64,000 bases of DNA from a virus: positions 1 through 64,000 of the IMG/VR virus record IMGVR_UViG_3300032224_001473, one strand, 5' to 3'. A model generated the notes under the pieces. The model was given only the letters and a program-made list of their open reading frames with translations, was not told where the DNA came from and did no database searches. Shown here piece by piece: positions 37,944 through 45,864 of this stretch (its first letter is position 1; each line of letters starts with the position of its first letter). Made by a program: the position numbers and the translations under genes.

Positions 37944-38591
37944 ATGAAACACATCTTAGACATTAGAAATATAATAATTGTATTATTGATTGGTGTGGCT
38001 ATTGTGGAATTCGTAAACCCAAAAGATATTATGCCACATAGAACTATTACAATACGTGATACGGTAGGATATGAAGTTCCTGTACATGATACAATTGGTG
38101 TTGAAGTACCCGTTGAGGTGGAGGTACCGGTGGAAGTAAAAGTCCCATATGCGGTTCATGATACCATGACGGTAACAAATTTAATAGACACTAATGCGAT
38201 TTTAAATTCTATTGGTATGAGAATGTTTAAAAAAGATATTCTTAAATTACCAAACAACGTTGGAACAGTCACAATATTTGATACCATATCAAGTGGCAGA
38301 ATATTAGGTCGTTCATTTAAGAGTGATATTAAACAGAAAGTAGTAAGAGACACTATGTTTTTGGGAGATGCAAGAAAAAATCTATATTATTTTGGTATTG
38401 ACGCTAAATTAGATAAACCAAATGTAATCAATTTAATAGGGCTTGGATTTATCATTAAAGATAAAGACGCAAAACATCTATATAAAATTGGTATAGGGGT
38501 ATCTAATAAAATAGGTACTGACGGAACAAATGGAACTTTAGTACCATATATTGGTGGAGGTGTTTATTGGAACGTAAATCGTAAGAAATAA
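37944..38591 (+). CDS. membrane-anchored protein with Val-Pro repeat
   Basis: This 215-residue protein begins 2 nt after the previous stop. It has one N-terminal membrane segment (IIIVLLIGVAIVEFV), then a repetitive rod (VPVEVEVPVEVKVPYAVHDT, about 47-70). A globular end follows, with alternating hydrophobic strands (LYKIGIGVSNKIGTD, VPYIGGGVYWNVN) that look like beta-hairpins. The three genes at 37263, 37525 and 37944 form a compact set of envelope proteins. I know no family match. Confidence 0.68.
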   Translation: MKHILDIRNIIIVLLIGVAIVEFVNPKDIMPHRTITIRDTVGYEVPVHDTIGVEVPVEVEVPVEVKVPYAVHDTMTVTNLIDTNAILNSIGMRMFKKDILKLPNNVGTVTIFDTISSGRILGRSFKSDIKQKVVRDTMFLGDARKNLYYFGIDAKLDKPNVINLIGLGFIIKDKDAKHLYKIGIGVSNKIGTDGTNGTLVPYIGGGVYWNVNRKK

Positions 38592-38597
38592 ACTACT

Positions 38598-39053
38598 ATG
38601 AGATCATATTTGTTATTTATATATGGTGTTTTTGATGACCACCAAGACATTGAATTTTTTTGTTTAGAAATATTAGGTAAATCACCATTTATTTGGACTG
38701 TTAGATATGTTATTGAAAATAACCAAAACATAATTGTTATGTTTGATTCTAACGAAGACCACGGAGTATTATCGGATGAAATACATTTATTATCAAAAAA
38801 CGATAGCGTTAAATTTTATTTTTTAATTGAAAAAACTTCTATAGTTAGTGTATTTTTACCCGAAACAATTAATGATTTTATTTTTAAACCATCAACTTCT
38901 GATCCATTAATGATTAAAGTTGAATACGAAAAACATACTGAGGTACAACGAGAAAGATTAGAATTAGACGACGTATTAGATAAAATTGATCTATATGGAA
39001 TTGAAAGTCTAACCGAAGAGGAAAAAAAATTCTTAGACAATTTTGAAAAGTGA
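38598..39053 (+). CDS. hypothetical protein
   Basis: This 151-residue protein is unrecognised. It is a soluble alpha/beta sequence (FIYGVFDDHQDIEFFCLEILG, NIIVMFDSNEDHG) whose C-terminus (LDDVLDKIDLYGIESLTEEEKKFLDNFEK) resembles the short 'LDKI...G..SLT.EEK.FL' helical tail found at the ends of several Bacteroidota proteins. It lies 6 nt after the previous gene and 45 nt before the sigma factor. Confidence 0.62.
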   Translation: MRSYLLFIYGVFDDHQDIEFFCLEILGKSPFIWTVRYVIENNQNIIVMFDSNEDHGVLSDEIHLLSKNDSVKFYFLIEKTSIVSVFLPETINDFIFKPSTSDPLMIKVEYEKHTEVQRERLELDDVLDKIDLYGIESLTEEEKKFLDNFEK

Positions 39054-39098
39054 TATTTTTTACTTATTTTTATATATACATAATTAAACACCAACCAC

Positions 39099-39908
39099 AT
39101 GAAAAAATCCATCTTAAACAACACCGAGGAGATACAACAGTATATAAAAGACATTCGTAAAATACCCGTTATATCACACGAAAGACAGGAGGTGATTTTT
39201 GATAGACTTAATGATAAGACCATAACTAAACATGAAAAGAAGTTTTTATACGATGAATTGGTTGTAGGTAATTTAAGATTTGTTATATCAGTTGCAAAAA
39301 TGTTTCAAAATCAAGGGATGGATATTATGGACATCATATCCGAAGGTAATATTGGTTTAATGAAGGCGGCGGAAAGATTCGATCCAACAAGTGGATTAAA
39401 ATTTATTTCATACGCTGTGTGGTGGGTTAGACAATCAATAATGGCATCATTAAATGAAAACGCAAGAACAATACGTCTTCCATCAAATTTGGTTCAAGAG
39501 TCACAGAAATCTAAAAAAGAAGAATTAAATCAAGAAGATAATTTCTTTATCAATAATAGTGAAGAACCTGTTTCAAGTGGTTTACCGTATTGTGTTGGTT
39601 TATATCGAGAAATTAACGAAGACGGAGATCAATTAATCGATATCATTCCAAACAAAGAAGCGGAAAGACCTGACGCTATTATGAACTCACCTGAAGAAAT
39701 AAAGAAAAAAGTTTCAGCAATGTTAAGTGTATTAGATGAAAGAGAAAGAGTTATTATTGAGAGATATTATGGTCTAACGGGTATTGAATCAAACTTAGAA
39801 GACTTGGGAGAGGAATACGGTTGTACAAAAGAACGTATTAGACAATTACGTGATAAGGCCATTAAGAAGCTTAGAAACGAGAGTTTTGGTCTATTAAACT
39901 ATTTATAA
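39099..39908 (+). CDS. RNA polymerase sigma-70 family factor (phage-encoded)
   Basis: This 269-residue protein contains region 1.2 (EEIQQYIKDIRKIPVIS), region 2 (LVVGNLRFVISVAKMFQNQGMDIMDIISEGNIGLMKAAERF and KFISYAVWWVRQSIMASL) and region 4 (LDERERVIIERYYG with EEYGCTKERIRQLRDKAIKKLRN). The core-binding and -10 recognition helices closely resemble the Bacteroidota primary sigma. The region-3 helices between them (about 133-200) appear replaced by an unrelated acidic stretch. It should redirect host RNA polymerase to phage promoters. T4 uses the much reduced gp55 for late transcription, so this is a fuller alternative. The likely targets are the TATTTATA boxes (inference). Confidence 0.92.
   Translation: MKKSILNNTEEIQQYIKDIRKIPVISHERQEVIFDRLNDKTITKHEKKFLYDELVVGNLRFVISVAKMFQNQGMDIMDIISEGNIGLMKAAERFDPTSGLKFISYAVWWVRQSIMASLNENARTIRLPSNLVQESQKSKKEELNQEDNFFINNSEEPVSSGLPYCVGLYREINEDGDQLIDIIPNKEAERPDAIMNSPEEIKKKVSAMLSVLDERERVIIERYYGLTGIESNLEDLGEEYGCTKERIRQLRDKAIKKLRNESFGLLNYL
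39900..39907 (+). promoter_or_regulatory. TATTTATA box
   Basis: Exact TATTTATA overlapping the sigma gene stop codon, 13 nt before the ATG at 39921. Confidence 0.4.
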
Positions 39909-39920
39909 AAATAAATTATT

Positions 39921-40214
39921 ATGAAAAAATTAATCGAATTAATAAAAACATATAAACTACAGATACTGATTTTTTTAACAGTCATCTTCTTTTTTAAGTC
40001 TTGTAGTAATTCAAGTAAAGTGACTAAATTAGAAAAAATTGAAAAACAAAACATCTTTACAATTGATAGTCTTAAAACTGCACATAAAAACGAAAAAATA
40101 GCAATTCACAGTTTTTATGATAATTGGATTACACAAAAAGATAGAGGACCACAGTTAATGGAACTACATTTTATTGTTAAAGAAAACTTAAAAAAAGAAC
40201 AAGAATCTAAATGA
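39921..40214 (+). CDS. small membrane-anchored protein
   Basis: This 97-residue protein has one strong membrane segment near the N-terminus (ILIFLTVIFFFKSC). A hydrophilic tail of about 65 residues follows, helical at first (KLEKIEKQNIFTIDSLKTAHKN). The cysteine just after the membrane segment (FFKSCS) could be a non-canonical lipobox, but positive charge before it argues against this. The stop overlaps the next start (ATGA), so it is coupled to the multi-pass membrane protein. Confidence 0.66.
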   Translation: MKKLIELIKTYKLQILIFLTVIFFFKSCSNSSKVTKLEKIEKQNIFTIDSLKTAHKNEKIAIHSFYDNWITQKDRGPQLMELHFIVKENLKKEQESK

Positions 40215-41691
40215 AACATTGGTTAAACCAAAATTTTAAAGCATTAATCATTGCGGCATTTTTGATTCCAATCATTACTGTTGCTATTGTTTCTATTTCA
40301 CACGTAACAAAATGGTATGGTATATCTAACCCCGTAAGTTGGGCAGTTTATTTATCAATTGGAATTGAGATTGCAGCATTATCAGCATTGGCTGCCATTT
40401 CCGCAAACATGGGTAAGAAAGTTTATTTCCCATTTGCGGTTGTAACGTTAATACAGTTTATAGGTAATATATTTTTTGCATACACATATATTGATATCAA
40501 TGGACAGTCTTTTAGAGATTGGGTTGATTTAGTATCGCCATTAACAGATTTAATGGGGGTAGACCCGACTGACTTAGTTGGTAATAAAAGATTCTTAGCA
40601 TTTTTTGCTGGAGGTATGTTACCAATCATTTCATTATCCTTTCTTCATATGTTAGTTAAATTTACAGAAGAAGATAGATTAAAAGAAAATGAAACACCAC
40701 CAATTAAAGAATTGGAATCAAATCCCGAAGATTTAAAACACTTTGTTGATGAGTCTATAAGATTACATTTAAGTGAAGAAGATTTAAAAAAATTGGAAGA
40801 TGTTTTAATAAATCCACCTAAACCAAATGAAGAATTAAAGAAAGCGGCGAATGAATATGAAAGACGAGGAGAGCTATTACGTGAGATAATGAAAAATGAT
40901 GAAGAGTTAGGTCTTTACGATGAACCATTGGATAACCCAATGATTAAAGAAGATTTGGATGATGAAGTATCTGATTGGGATAAAACATTAATGGATGGTT
41001 TAGAAGATGAAGAACCTTTCTTTACTGAAGAAGAAGTGGAGAAAATTTTACAAGAAGAACCAACAGAAGAAGAAATCCAAGGAAATTTTTCCACTATAGA
41101 ACCAAATACGGAGAATATTTTCCAAGAAAAAGATCATATACCATCATTATCTGATGAAGAGATAATGAATATGAATCAAGATGAATACGAAAGAAATTTA
41201 GATACGGAAGATGATTTTGATGGTTTTGTTCCAGAACCGTTTGCAACACCGGAAGAAGTTGAGGAATTAAAAATAGACGTTAAGATTGAAATTCCTGAAG
41301 ACGACGAAAGAATGAACATTATAGGTCAGAATGGGAATGAAGGTTTACATTACGAAAACGAAGAAACTACATCATCCGAACAAGATGATGAAAAAAAAAA
41401 TTAGAAGAGTCCCCAATTCTAACATCGGAGGAATTAACGGAGGAATCGGATTTGTTAACAACAGAAGATTTATTTCCCCAAAAGGAGGAAATTCAAACCT
41501 TAGAATCGACAGACTCTAAAGAAGAGACTTTATATTGGGAATCTGATGATACCAACCCAAACCAAGTCATTTATGATTTGGAAAATAACCAAACAATAAT
41601 ACCAACGTCTGAAGAAGAAATAATTGTACCACCACAAGGAGAAAAAATCATATCCAGAAATGTTAGTTCAAGACGTAGAAATTTTAGATAA
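40211..41691 (+). CDS. multi-pass membrane protein with acidic tail, probably extended by -1 frameshift at A10
   Basis: The zero-frame product (40211-41404) has 397 residues. About four membrane helices (first 155 residues, for example ALIIAAFLIPIITVAIVSI and FAGGMLPIISLSFLHML) are followed by a long cytoplasmic tail very rich in Glu and Asp. The zero frame stops at 41404, right after ten consecutive A at 41391-41400. The -1 frame is open from 41392 to 41691 and continues in exactly the same acidic style (LEESPILTSEELTEESDLL, TSEEEIIVPP). A -1 ribosomal slip or polymerase slippage on A10 would therefore give one protein of about 493 residues ending in a basic RRRNFR tail. A sequencing error in the homopolymer is the alternative. 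Function unknown. Confidence 0.68.
41391..41400 (+). promoter_or_regulatory. A10 slippery run, candidate programmed frameshift site
   Basis: Ten A in GATGATGAAAAAAAAAATTAG. The zero-frame stop codon lies 1 nt downstream at 41402-41404. Decoding two AAA codons and slipping back one base would enter the open -1 frame. Confidence 0.5.
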
Positions 41692-42244
41692 TTTAAATAT
41701 TACTCGTAAAAAGTCTAAAAAAACACAAATATTCCTATACGACACCCAAAGAAGATTAGATGATTTTTTAAATAAAATCAAATATCGTTTAAATGGAAAA
41801 TACGAAGATGTTCCTCATTATGTAATATCTAAATTAGGTGTAGTTTACCAACTGTTTGATACCGACCATAGTTCCAATACATTTGACGATCCTCAAGTAG
41901 ATAAAAAACAGATCAAAATAGCCGTCGAGAACTTAGGATGGTTGAACAAAGATACCATCACTGGTGTCCTTTATAATTGGATTGGTGACCCTTATAGGGG
42001 GGAACCACATATCCGTAATTGGAGGAATTATTATTTTTGGGACGTTTACTCTGAAACCCAAATAAAATCACTTTCTGAACTTTGTAATGAGTTATGTGAT
42101 AAACATAAAATAATTAAACAATCAGTACCGTCCCACGGATACTTGGAAAATGCTTCAAATTTCAGAGGAATAGTATGTAAATCCAATTTTTCAAGTATTT
42201 ATACAGATATAAACCCTTCCTTTAACTTTGGGGTTTTTTTTTAA
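41660..42244 (+). CDS. N-acetylmuramoyl-L-alanine amidase-like protein (Amidase_2/PGRP fold), zinc site degenerate
   Basis: This 194-residue protein follows the Amidase_2 pattern. A TQIFLYDTQ strand is followed by RRLDDFLNKIKYRLNGKYEDVPHYVISKLGVVYQLFDTDHSSN and KIAVENLGWL, and it ends with FRGIVCKSNFSSIYTDINPSFNF. Active amidases have a His in the first strand (IVIHHT-like) and another near the end. Here the first is Tyr/Asp and the last region has Cys/Lys, so the zinc ligands look incomplete. It may be a cell-wall-binding or inactive relative, or a divergent endolysin. The ATG at 41660 overlaps the frame-shifted end of the previous gene by 32 bp. Its last codons form the arm and T-run of a terminator. 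Confidence 0.55.
   Translation: MLVQDVEILDNLNITRKKSKKTQIFLYDTQRRLDDFLNKIKYRLNGKYEDVPHYVISKLGVVYQLFDTDHSSNTFDDPQVDKKQIKIAVENLGWLNKDTITGVLYNWIGDPYRGEPHIRNWRNYYFWDVYSETQIKSLSELCNELCDKHKIIKQSVPSHGYLENASNFRGIVCKSNFSSIYTDINPSFNFGVFF
42211..42242 (+). terminator. rho-independent terminator inside the end of the amidase-like gene
   Basis: AAACCC (42211-42216) pairs with GGGTTT (42231-42236), loop 14 nt, followed by more T. The stop codon is at 42242-42244, so the terminator is encoded by the last codons. Confidence 0.75.
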
Positions 42245-42246
42245 CA

Positions 42247-42771
42247 ATGCAAAAGAAAACTAAAAATGATTACGACGTAATGAAAGGTATGTTAAAGACT
42301 ATGAGAACTTTAACAGAATCTAAGACATCAAATAAAACAATCAACGAGGTGGTTGAGTTTCAATCACCTGAGGTGGATAAGGCAGAAGAAAACCTAAAAA
42401 ATGATATTATCGTTGTTAATGATGTTGAAATTAAAATGAATTCTTCAGATCAAGCCGATTTAACATTACAAGATAGTCAAAAAACGGCAATATCTCAGTT
42501 GATTGATAATTTTAAACAACAAGTTTCACAAATTGCTGACTTTCATCCTGGTATCACAATGACACCAGATCAAATTAGATTGGACGGTACATTAACTGAT
42601 CAAGATATTAGTTTTGTTTTTATTGCTGGAAAAGATTCGGGGGCATATATCAATGCTGATATGTTAAAATTAGAACAAGACGTCGCAAATGAATTAGAAA
42701 AATTAGCTAAGTTTCAAGAAACATTTGAAACTGCAATGAACCCATTAATACAAGAGAGAAAAACTAACTAA
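42247..42771 (+). CDS. hypothetical protein
   Basis: This 174-residue protein is unrecognised, soluble, acidic and mostly helical. An N-terminal helix (YDVMKGMLKTMRTLTESK) precedes a central block with alternating beta strands (GITMTPDQIRLDGTLTDQDISFVFIAGKDSGAYINADML). A C-terminal coiled-coil-like helix ends it (QDVANELEKLAKFQETFETAMNPLIQE). It begins 2 nt after the amidase stop. The upstream TATTTATA inside the amidase gene (42196-42203) is a possible promoter. It heads a run of four tightly packed acidic proteins up to 45127. Confidence 0.62.
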   Translation: MQKKTKNDYDVMKGMLKTMRTLTESKTSNKTINEVVEFQSPEVDKAEENLKNDIIVVNDVEIKMNSSDQADLTLQDSQKTAISQLIDNFKQQVSQIADFHPGITMTPDQIRLDGTLTDQDISFVFIAGKDSGAYINADMLKLEQDVANELEKLAKFQETFETAMNPLIQERKTN

Positions 42772-42774
42772 TAA

Positions 42775-43014
42775 ATGGCACTAACAGATCAAGATAAGAG
42801 AGAGATTGAGAATATCACAAAGAAAGAGATTAAATCTTTTATGGATACAACACAAGCCCATAAGATTGTTGTGAAGATGATTCAAGACGAGTTAGGTACC
42901 AAGAAGATAGACGATAAAATAGTTGATTTATCAACCAAAGTGGTGGTTGAGTTGTTCAAAACCCTATGGCAAAGAAAATCATTCTGGGAAAGTGCTTTAA
43001 AATCGGTTAAATAA
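42775..43014 (+). CDS. small helical hypothetical protein
   Basis: This 79-residue protein is unrecognised. It is almost entirely helical and charged (DKREIENITKKEIKSFMDTTQAHKIVVKMIQDELG), ending in TLWQRKSFWESALKSVK. It starts 3 nt after the previous gene and its stop overlaps the next start (TAATGG), so it is translated with the ParB-like protein. No motif allows a function. Confidence 0.6.
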   Translation: MALTDQDKREIENITKKEIKSFMDTTQAHKIVVKMIQDELGTKKIDDKIVDLSTKVVVELFKTLWQRKSFWESALKSVK

Positions 43015-43859
43015 TGGAATACCTTAAACCAAATTTTGAACATGAGTGGTCTGAAGCCCTTCGTTACCGTGAATTTGAAAAGATGGGTAAGGATAAGTGG
43101 TTAGAAAAAGCATCTAAAGATTTTGAAATTTCTAATTTTAAATCAATTAAAGATATATTGAATAATGTGGATTTAGATTATGACACATTAGAGGACGAAA
43201 AAAAGAAAAGATTTGATGAAGCCTTTAAAAAAGGTAAGGTAGAGATACCAATGGTGGTTAAATTCAGTGATACAGATTACGATCTTTTAGGTGGTAATAC
43301 AAGACTTGCTGGTTTAATTAGTAAAGGTATTAATCCAAAATTATGGGTTGTGGATATGACAAAAAAGAAAAAAGAAGTAAAAGAAACAGGTGCCGATTCA
43401 TCGGGATCATTTGAAGGTTTGGCGTTTGGGGGAGAGGGAGATGTTATAAAACGACCAATTTCTAAAATACCCAATTTTGAACCAAAAGAGGGTGAATTTA
43501 CGGAGGCAATGGACGCATCATCATCAGGTGCATTTGATGTCCCTGCGTTCGGTAAAACGACTAAGGGTGGTCGTAGAGACCCATTGAAGATAGATGGACC
43601 TGATAGTATCTATAAAGGTAGAGCGGTAACAGATAAAAATTTCCCTAAATGGGGTGGACCCGATAGTGTTTTTGTTAAGATAAAGGAGAAATGTAAGAAG
43701 TTCCCTTATTGTAATCAAGGTAATACAGGAGCAATTGAATACGTCAACGAAGACAAAGAAATACAACAAATAATAAACGAAATCTCAAAGACATACGGTT
43801 TACCACGTAAACAAGTGGAAAATATCGTATTAAATGAGATTAAAGATATATTTATATAG
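43014..43859 (+). CDS. protein with ParB/Srx-like nuclease-fold motif
   Basis: In this 281-residue protein, VEIPMVVKFSDTDYDLLGGNTRLAGLISKG carries the GGNTRL box of ParB N-terminal (sulfiredoxin-like) domains. There is no recognisable ParB helix-turn-helix, so DNA-binding partition activity is doubtful. Phages often use such domains as nucleases, NTPases or modifying enzymes. The middle is Gly/Ser-rich linker (SGSFEGLAFGGEGD), and a C-terminal region holds KCKKFPYCNQG and a terminal helix (SKTYGLPRKQVENIVLNEIKDIF). It is coupled at both ends to neighbours. The nucleotide or DNA target cannot be inferred. Confidence 0.55.
   Translation: MEYLKPNFEHEWSEALRYREFEKMGKDKWLEKASKDFEISNFKSIKDILNNVDLDYDTLEDEKKKRFDEAFKKGKVEIPMVVKFSDTDYDLLGGNTRLAGLISKGINPKLWVVDMTKKKKEVKETGADSSGSFEGLAFGGEGDVIKRPISKIPNFEPKEGEFTEAMDASSSGAFDVPAFGKTTKGGRRDPLKIDGPDSIYKGRAVTDKNFPKWGGPDSVFVKIKEKCKKFPYCNQGNTGAIEYVNEDKEIQQIINEISKTYGLPRKQVENIVLNEIKDIFI
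43849..43856 (+). promoter_or_regulatory. TATTTATA box
   Basis: Exact TATTTATA inside the last codons of the previous gene, 5 nt before the ATG at 43862. Confidence 0.4.
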
Positions 43860-43861
43860 AT

Positions 43862-45127
43862 ATGAAAGTAAGTGAAATCAAACAATTAATCGAAAGTATA
43901 GTTACTGACGAAGTTAGAAAAACTATAATGGAAGAAGCTGAAGGTAAAAAAGAAGTATACCATATCAAATGTGAAGGTATTCCTTTAGGTACATATGAAA
44001 GCGAAGAAGATGCTGAGAAAGACATGGATAAGTTCAAAAAAGAACATCCAGGTAAAGAACTTATCATTGAAAAAGGTATTTATGACTCACAAGAGGATAT
44101 GATAGATAAATTAGATGAAATGAATGATCAATTAGAAGAAACAGACGATATGGAAAATACAGAAATGCAACCTGAAGAAGGAAACGCATTTAGTGGTGCT
44201 TTAGCTGCCGCTAAATTAAAAGGTGAAAAAGAATTTAAAGTAGGTGATAAAGAATATGATGTAAAAGAGGAAGAAGAATGTGATGAGTGTGGTAGTGGTT
44301 ACATGGAAGAAGAGGAAGAAGGTGACGATGATTTTGAAGAAATGTTAAGAGGTAGAAGAAGAAAACATAGTTATGTGGATAAAGGTGAAGAAACACCTGA
44401 AGACATGAATGAAAACAAACAGATGTGTTCTGAATGTGGTAATATGTTAACCGCAGAAGGTGAATGTAATGAGTGTGGTAATAAAATGTACGAATCAAAA
44501 AAGAAAAAAATACGTTTAAGTGAAACTGAATTAACTAAAATGATAGCTAAAATGGTTAGTGAATCAATACCAGGTTTAGACGCCGCAAAGAAAGCACATA
44601 CTGAAAGTGGTAAAGAAAATAAAGCAAATATTTCTGCAGTTGAAAAGAAAATTGCTGCAACAATGAAATTCGATGGTAATGATAATCCTGAATTTCCTAA
44701 GGCTATCGGTAAAGGTGAAAAAGTTGCAAGAAAAAATACTACAGCACAAGAAGATGAGATCAAGAAAAACTTCGCAGGTTTAGAAAATTTAGATTACGAT
44801 ATTGAACCGGATGATAAATTTAAAGATAGACTAAAAAAAGCAATTGAAGGACATACAACAATGGGTAATGCTCCAACAACGGAAAAGACAGATGTAAAAC
44901 CATCCAATGGTGCAAAACTTGGTGAAGAACCTAAAGATAAAGACGGTAATGTAATTCCAACACCTGAAACGGCCAAAGGAATTGAAAAACAAGTTAAAGA
45001 CAGACAAAAAGATAAGGATAGTAGAGAGTTATATAACAAACAAGCCGTTCCGGTTAAAACTAAATCAATCAACGAAGAAGTTGAGAAGATGAAGAAAATG
45101 TTTAAATACAACGAAAAAACTCAATAA
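43862..45127 (+). CDS. acidic protein with zinc-ribbon-like Cys pairs
   Basis: This 421-residue protein is highly charged (Glu/Lys/Asp). Two Cys clusters (CDECGSG, and CSECGNMLTAEGECNECGNK) have the spacing of zinc ribbons. Two short helices (KQLIESIVTDEVRKTIMEE at the start and RLSETELTKMIAKMVSES in the middle) are like a repeated 'RLSE.EL..MI..MVSE' module. The tail (EEVEKMKKMFKYNEKTQ) is another helix. It looks like a flexible scaffold or nucleic-acid-associated protein. It could be a prohead core (scaffold) component, given its acidity, but that is a guess without supporting motifs. Confidence 0.6.
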   Translation: MKVSEIKQLIESIVTDEVRKTIMEEAEGKKEVYHIKCEGIPLGTYESEEDAEKDMDKFKKEHPGKELIIEKGIYDSQEDMIDKLDEMNDQLEETDDMENTEMQPEEGNAFSGALAAAKLKGEKEFKVGDKEYDVKEEEECDECGSGYMEEEEEGDDDFEEMLRGRRRKHSYVDKGEETPEDMNENKQMCSECGNMLTAEGECNECGNKMYESKKKKIRLSETELTKMIAKMVSESIPGLDAAKKAHTESGKENKANISAVEKKIAATMKFDGNDNPEFPKAIGKGEKVARKNTTAQEDEIKKNFAGLENLDYDIEPDDKFKDRLKKAIEGHTTMGNAPTTEKTDVKPSNGAKLGEEPKDKDGNVIPTPETAKGIEKQVKDRQKDKDSRELYNKQAVPVKTKSINEEVEKMKKMFKYNEKTQ

Positions 45128-45154
45128 TACCTTTTAAATCTTTTCATTAATCTT

Positions 45155-45162
45155 TATATTTG
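45155..45162 (+). promoter_or_regulatory. TATATTTG box (Bacteroidota-type -7 element)
   Basis: Second exact TATATTTG (TANNTTTG) in the window, 15 nt before the ATG at 45178, in a 50-nt gap. Confidence 0.4.
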
Positions 45163-45177
45163 TATTATAATGAAGTT

Positions 45178-45633
45178 ATGGAAAATAAAGAGAATTATTT
45201 AGAGTTTATTGGGTCGGAAAATTACAAACAACAAATTGATGTATGGTATAGGGCATACAATATCAGTAGAGAAAAGACAGAACTTTTCTATGATTTTCTT
45301 ATTTCATTATATAATTTAATTGAAGAGACTTATTTAGGTCCCGATGCGGTTAAAACAACCGATGACCAAATGAACCATTTTACATGGTGTTGGGATAAGG
45401 CGGTAGATAGTTTTAGTAAAGAAAAAATTTATTTTAAAGAAAGGGGTAACGCATATGAATATATGTGGAATTTTTATTTAGAGGCTTATTATTACCCTAA
45501 GAATTTAGAAAATACAATAAGAATACCAGAATATTTTTATGTACTTTTTGACTTTGTACATCGAAAAACCAGATCTGAACTGGATATGTTAACAGAATTA
45601 TACAAATTGTTAGAACAAAACTTGAAAAAGTGA
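45178..45633 (+). CDS. hypothetical protein
   Basis: This 151-residue protein is unrecognised. It is acidic, helical and Tyr/Phe-rich (YKQQIDVWYRAYNISREKTELFYDFLISLYNLIEETYLG), with no signal peptide. I take ATG 45178; a TTG at 45160 in frame would extend into the promoter-like box. It stands as a separate small transcript candidate between two gaps. Confidence 0.65.
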   Translation: MENKENYLEFIGSENYKQQIDVWYRAYNISREKTELFYDFLISLYNLIEETYLGPDAVKTTDDQMNHFTWCWDKAVDSFSKEKIYFKERGNAYEYMWNFYLEAYYYPKNLENTIRIPEYFYVLFDFVHRKTRSELDMLTELYKLLEQNLKK

Positions 45634-45672
45634 ATTTTTTTCCATATATTGATATTAAAATCGTAATAAAAT

Positions 45673-45864
45673 ATGGAAACCTTAAAAAAAATTGACGAAC
45701 TTTTCATGAAGATGAAAGTTGACACGGAGAAGGTTTATGGAAAGGGTAACAGAAGCGCTTCTATTAGAGCAAGAAAATACGCCCAAGAAATAAAACAATT
45801 AATTGGAGTCTACAGAAAAGAGATCCTTGATGAAATGAAACAACATGATGATGCAACAAATTAA
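45673..45864 (+). CDS. histone H1-like protein (Hc1-type), DNA-binding
   Basis: This 63-residue protein with the pattern KGNRSASIRARKYAQEIKQLIGVYRKEILDEMK closely parallels Bacteroidota histone-H1-like (Hc1 family) proteins. Those have a VEKGNKAAGTRARK-type loop followed by a basic helix. Such proteins bind DNA and affect nucleoid compaction. The N-terminal helix (LKKIDELFMKMKVDTEKVY) completes the usual two-helix unit. The stop overlaps the next start region by 17 nt. A phage copy could act in host-nucleoid takeover or phage DNA organisation (inference). Confidence 0.72.
   Translation: METLKKIDELFMKMKVDTEKVYGKGNRSASIRARKYAQEIKQLIGVYRKEILDEMKQHDDATN

Noticed and set aside
41331-41519. 62-residue ORF crossing the A10 junction
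   Set aside because: It is a third frame with basic low-complexity residues; the -1 frame gives continuity with the acidic tail.
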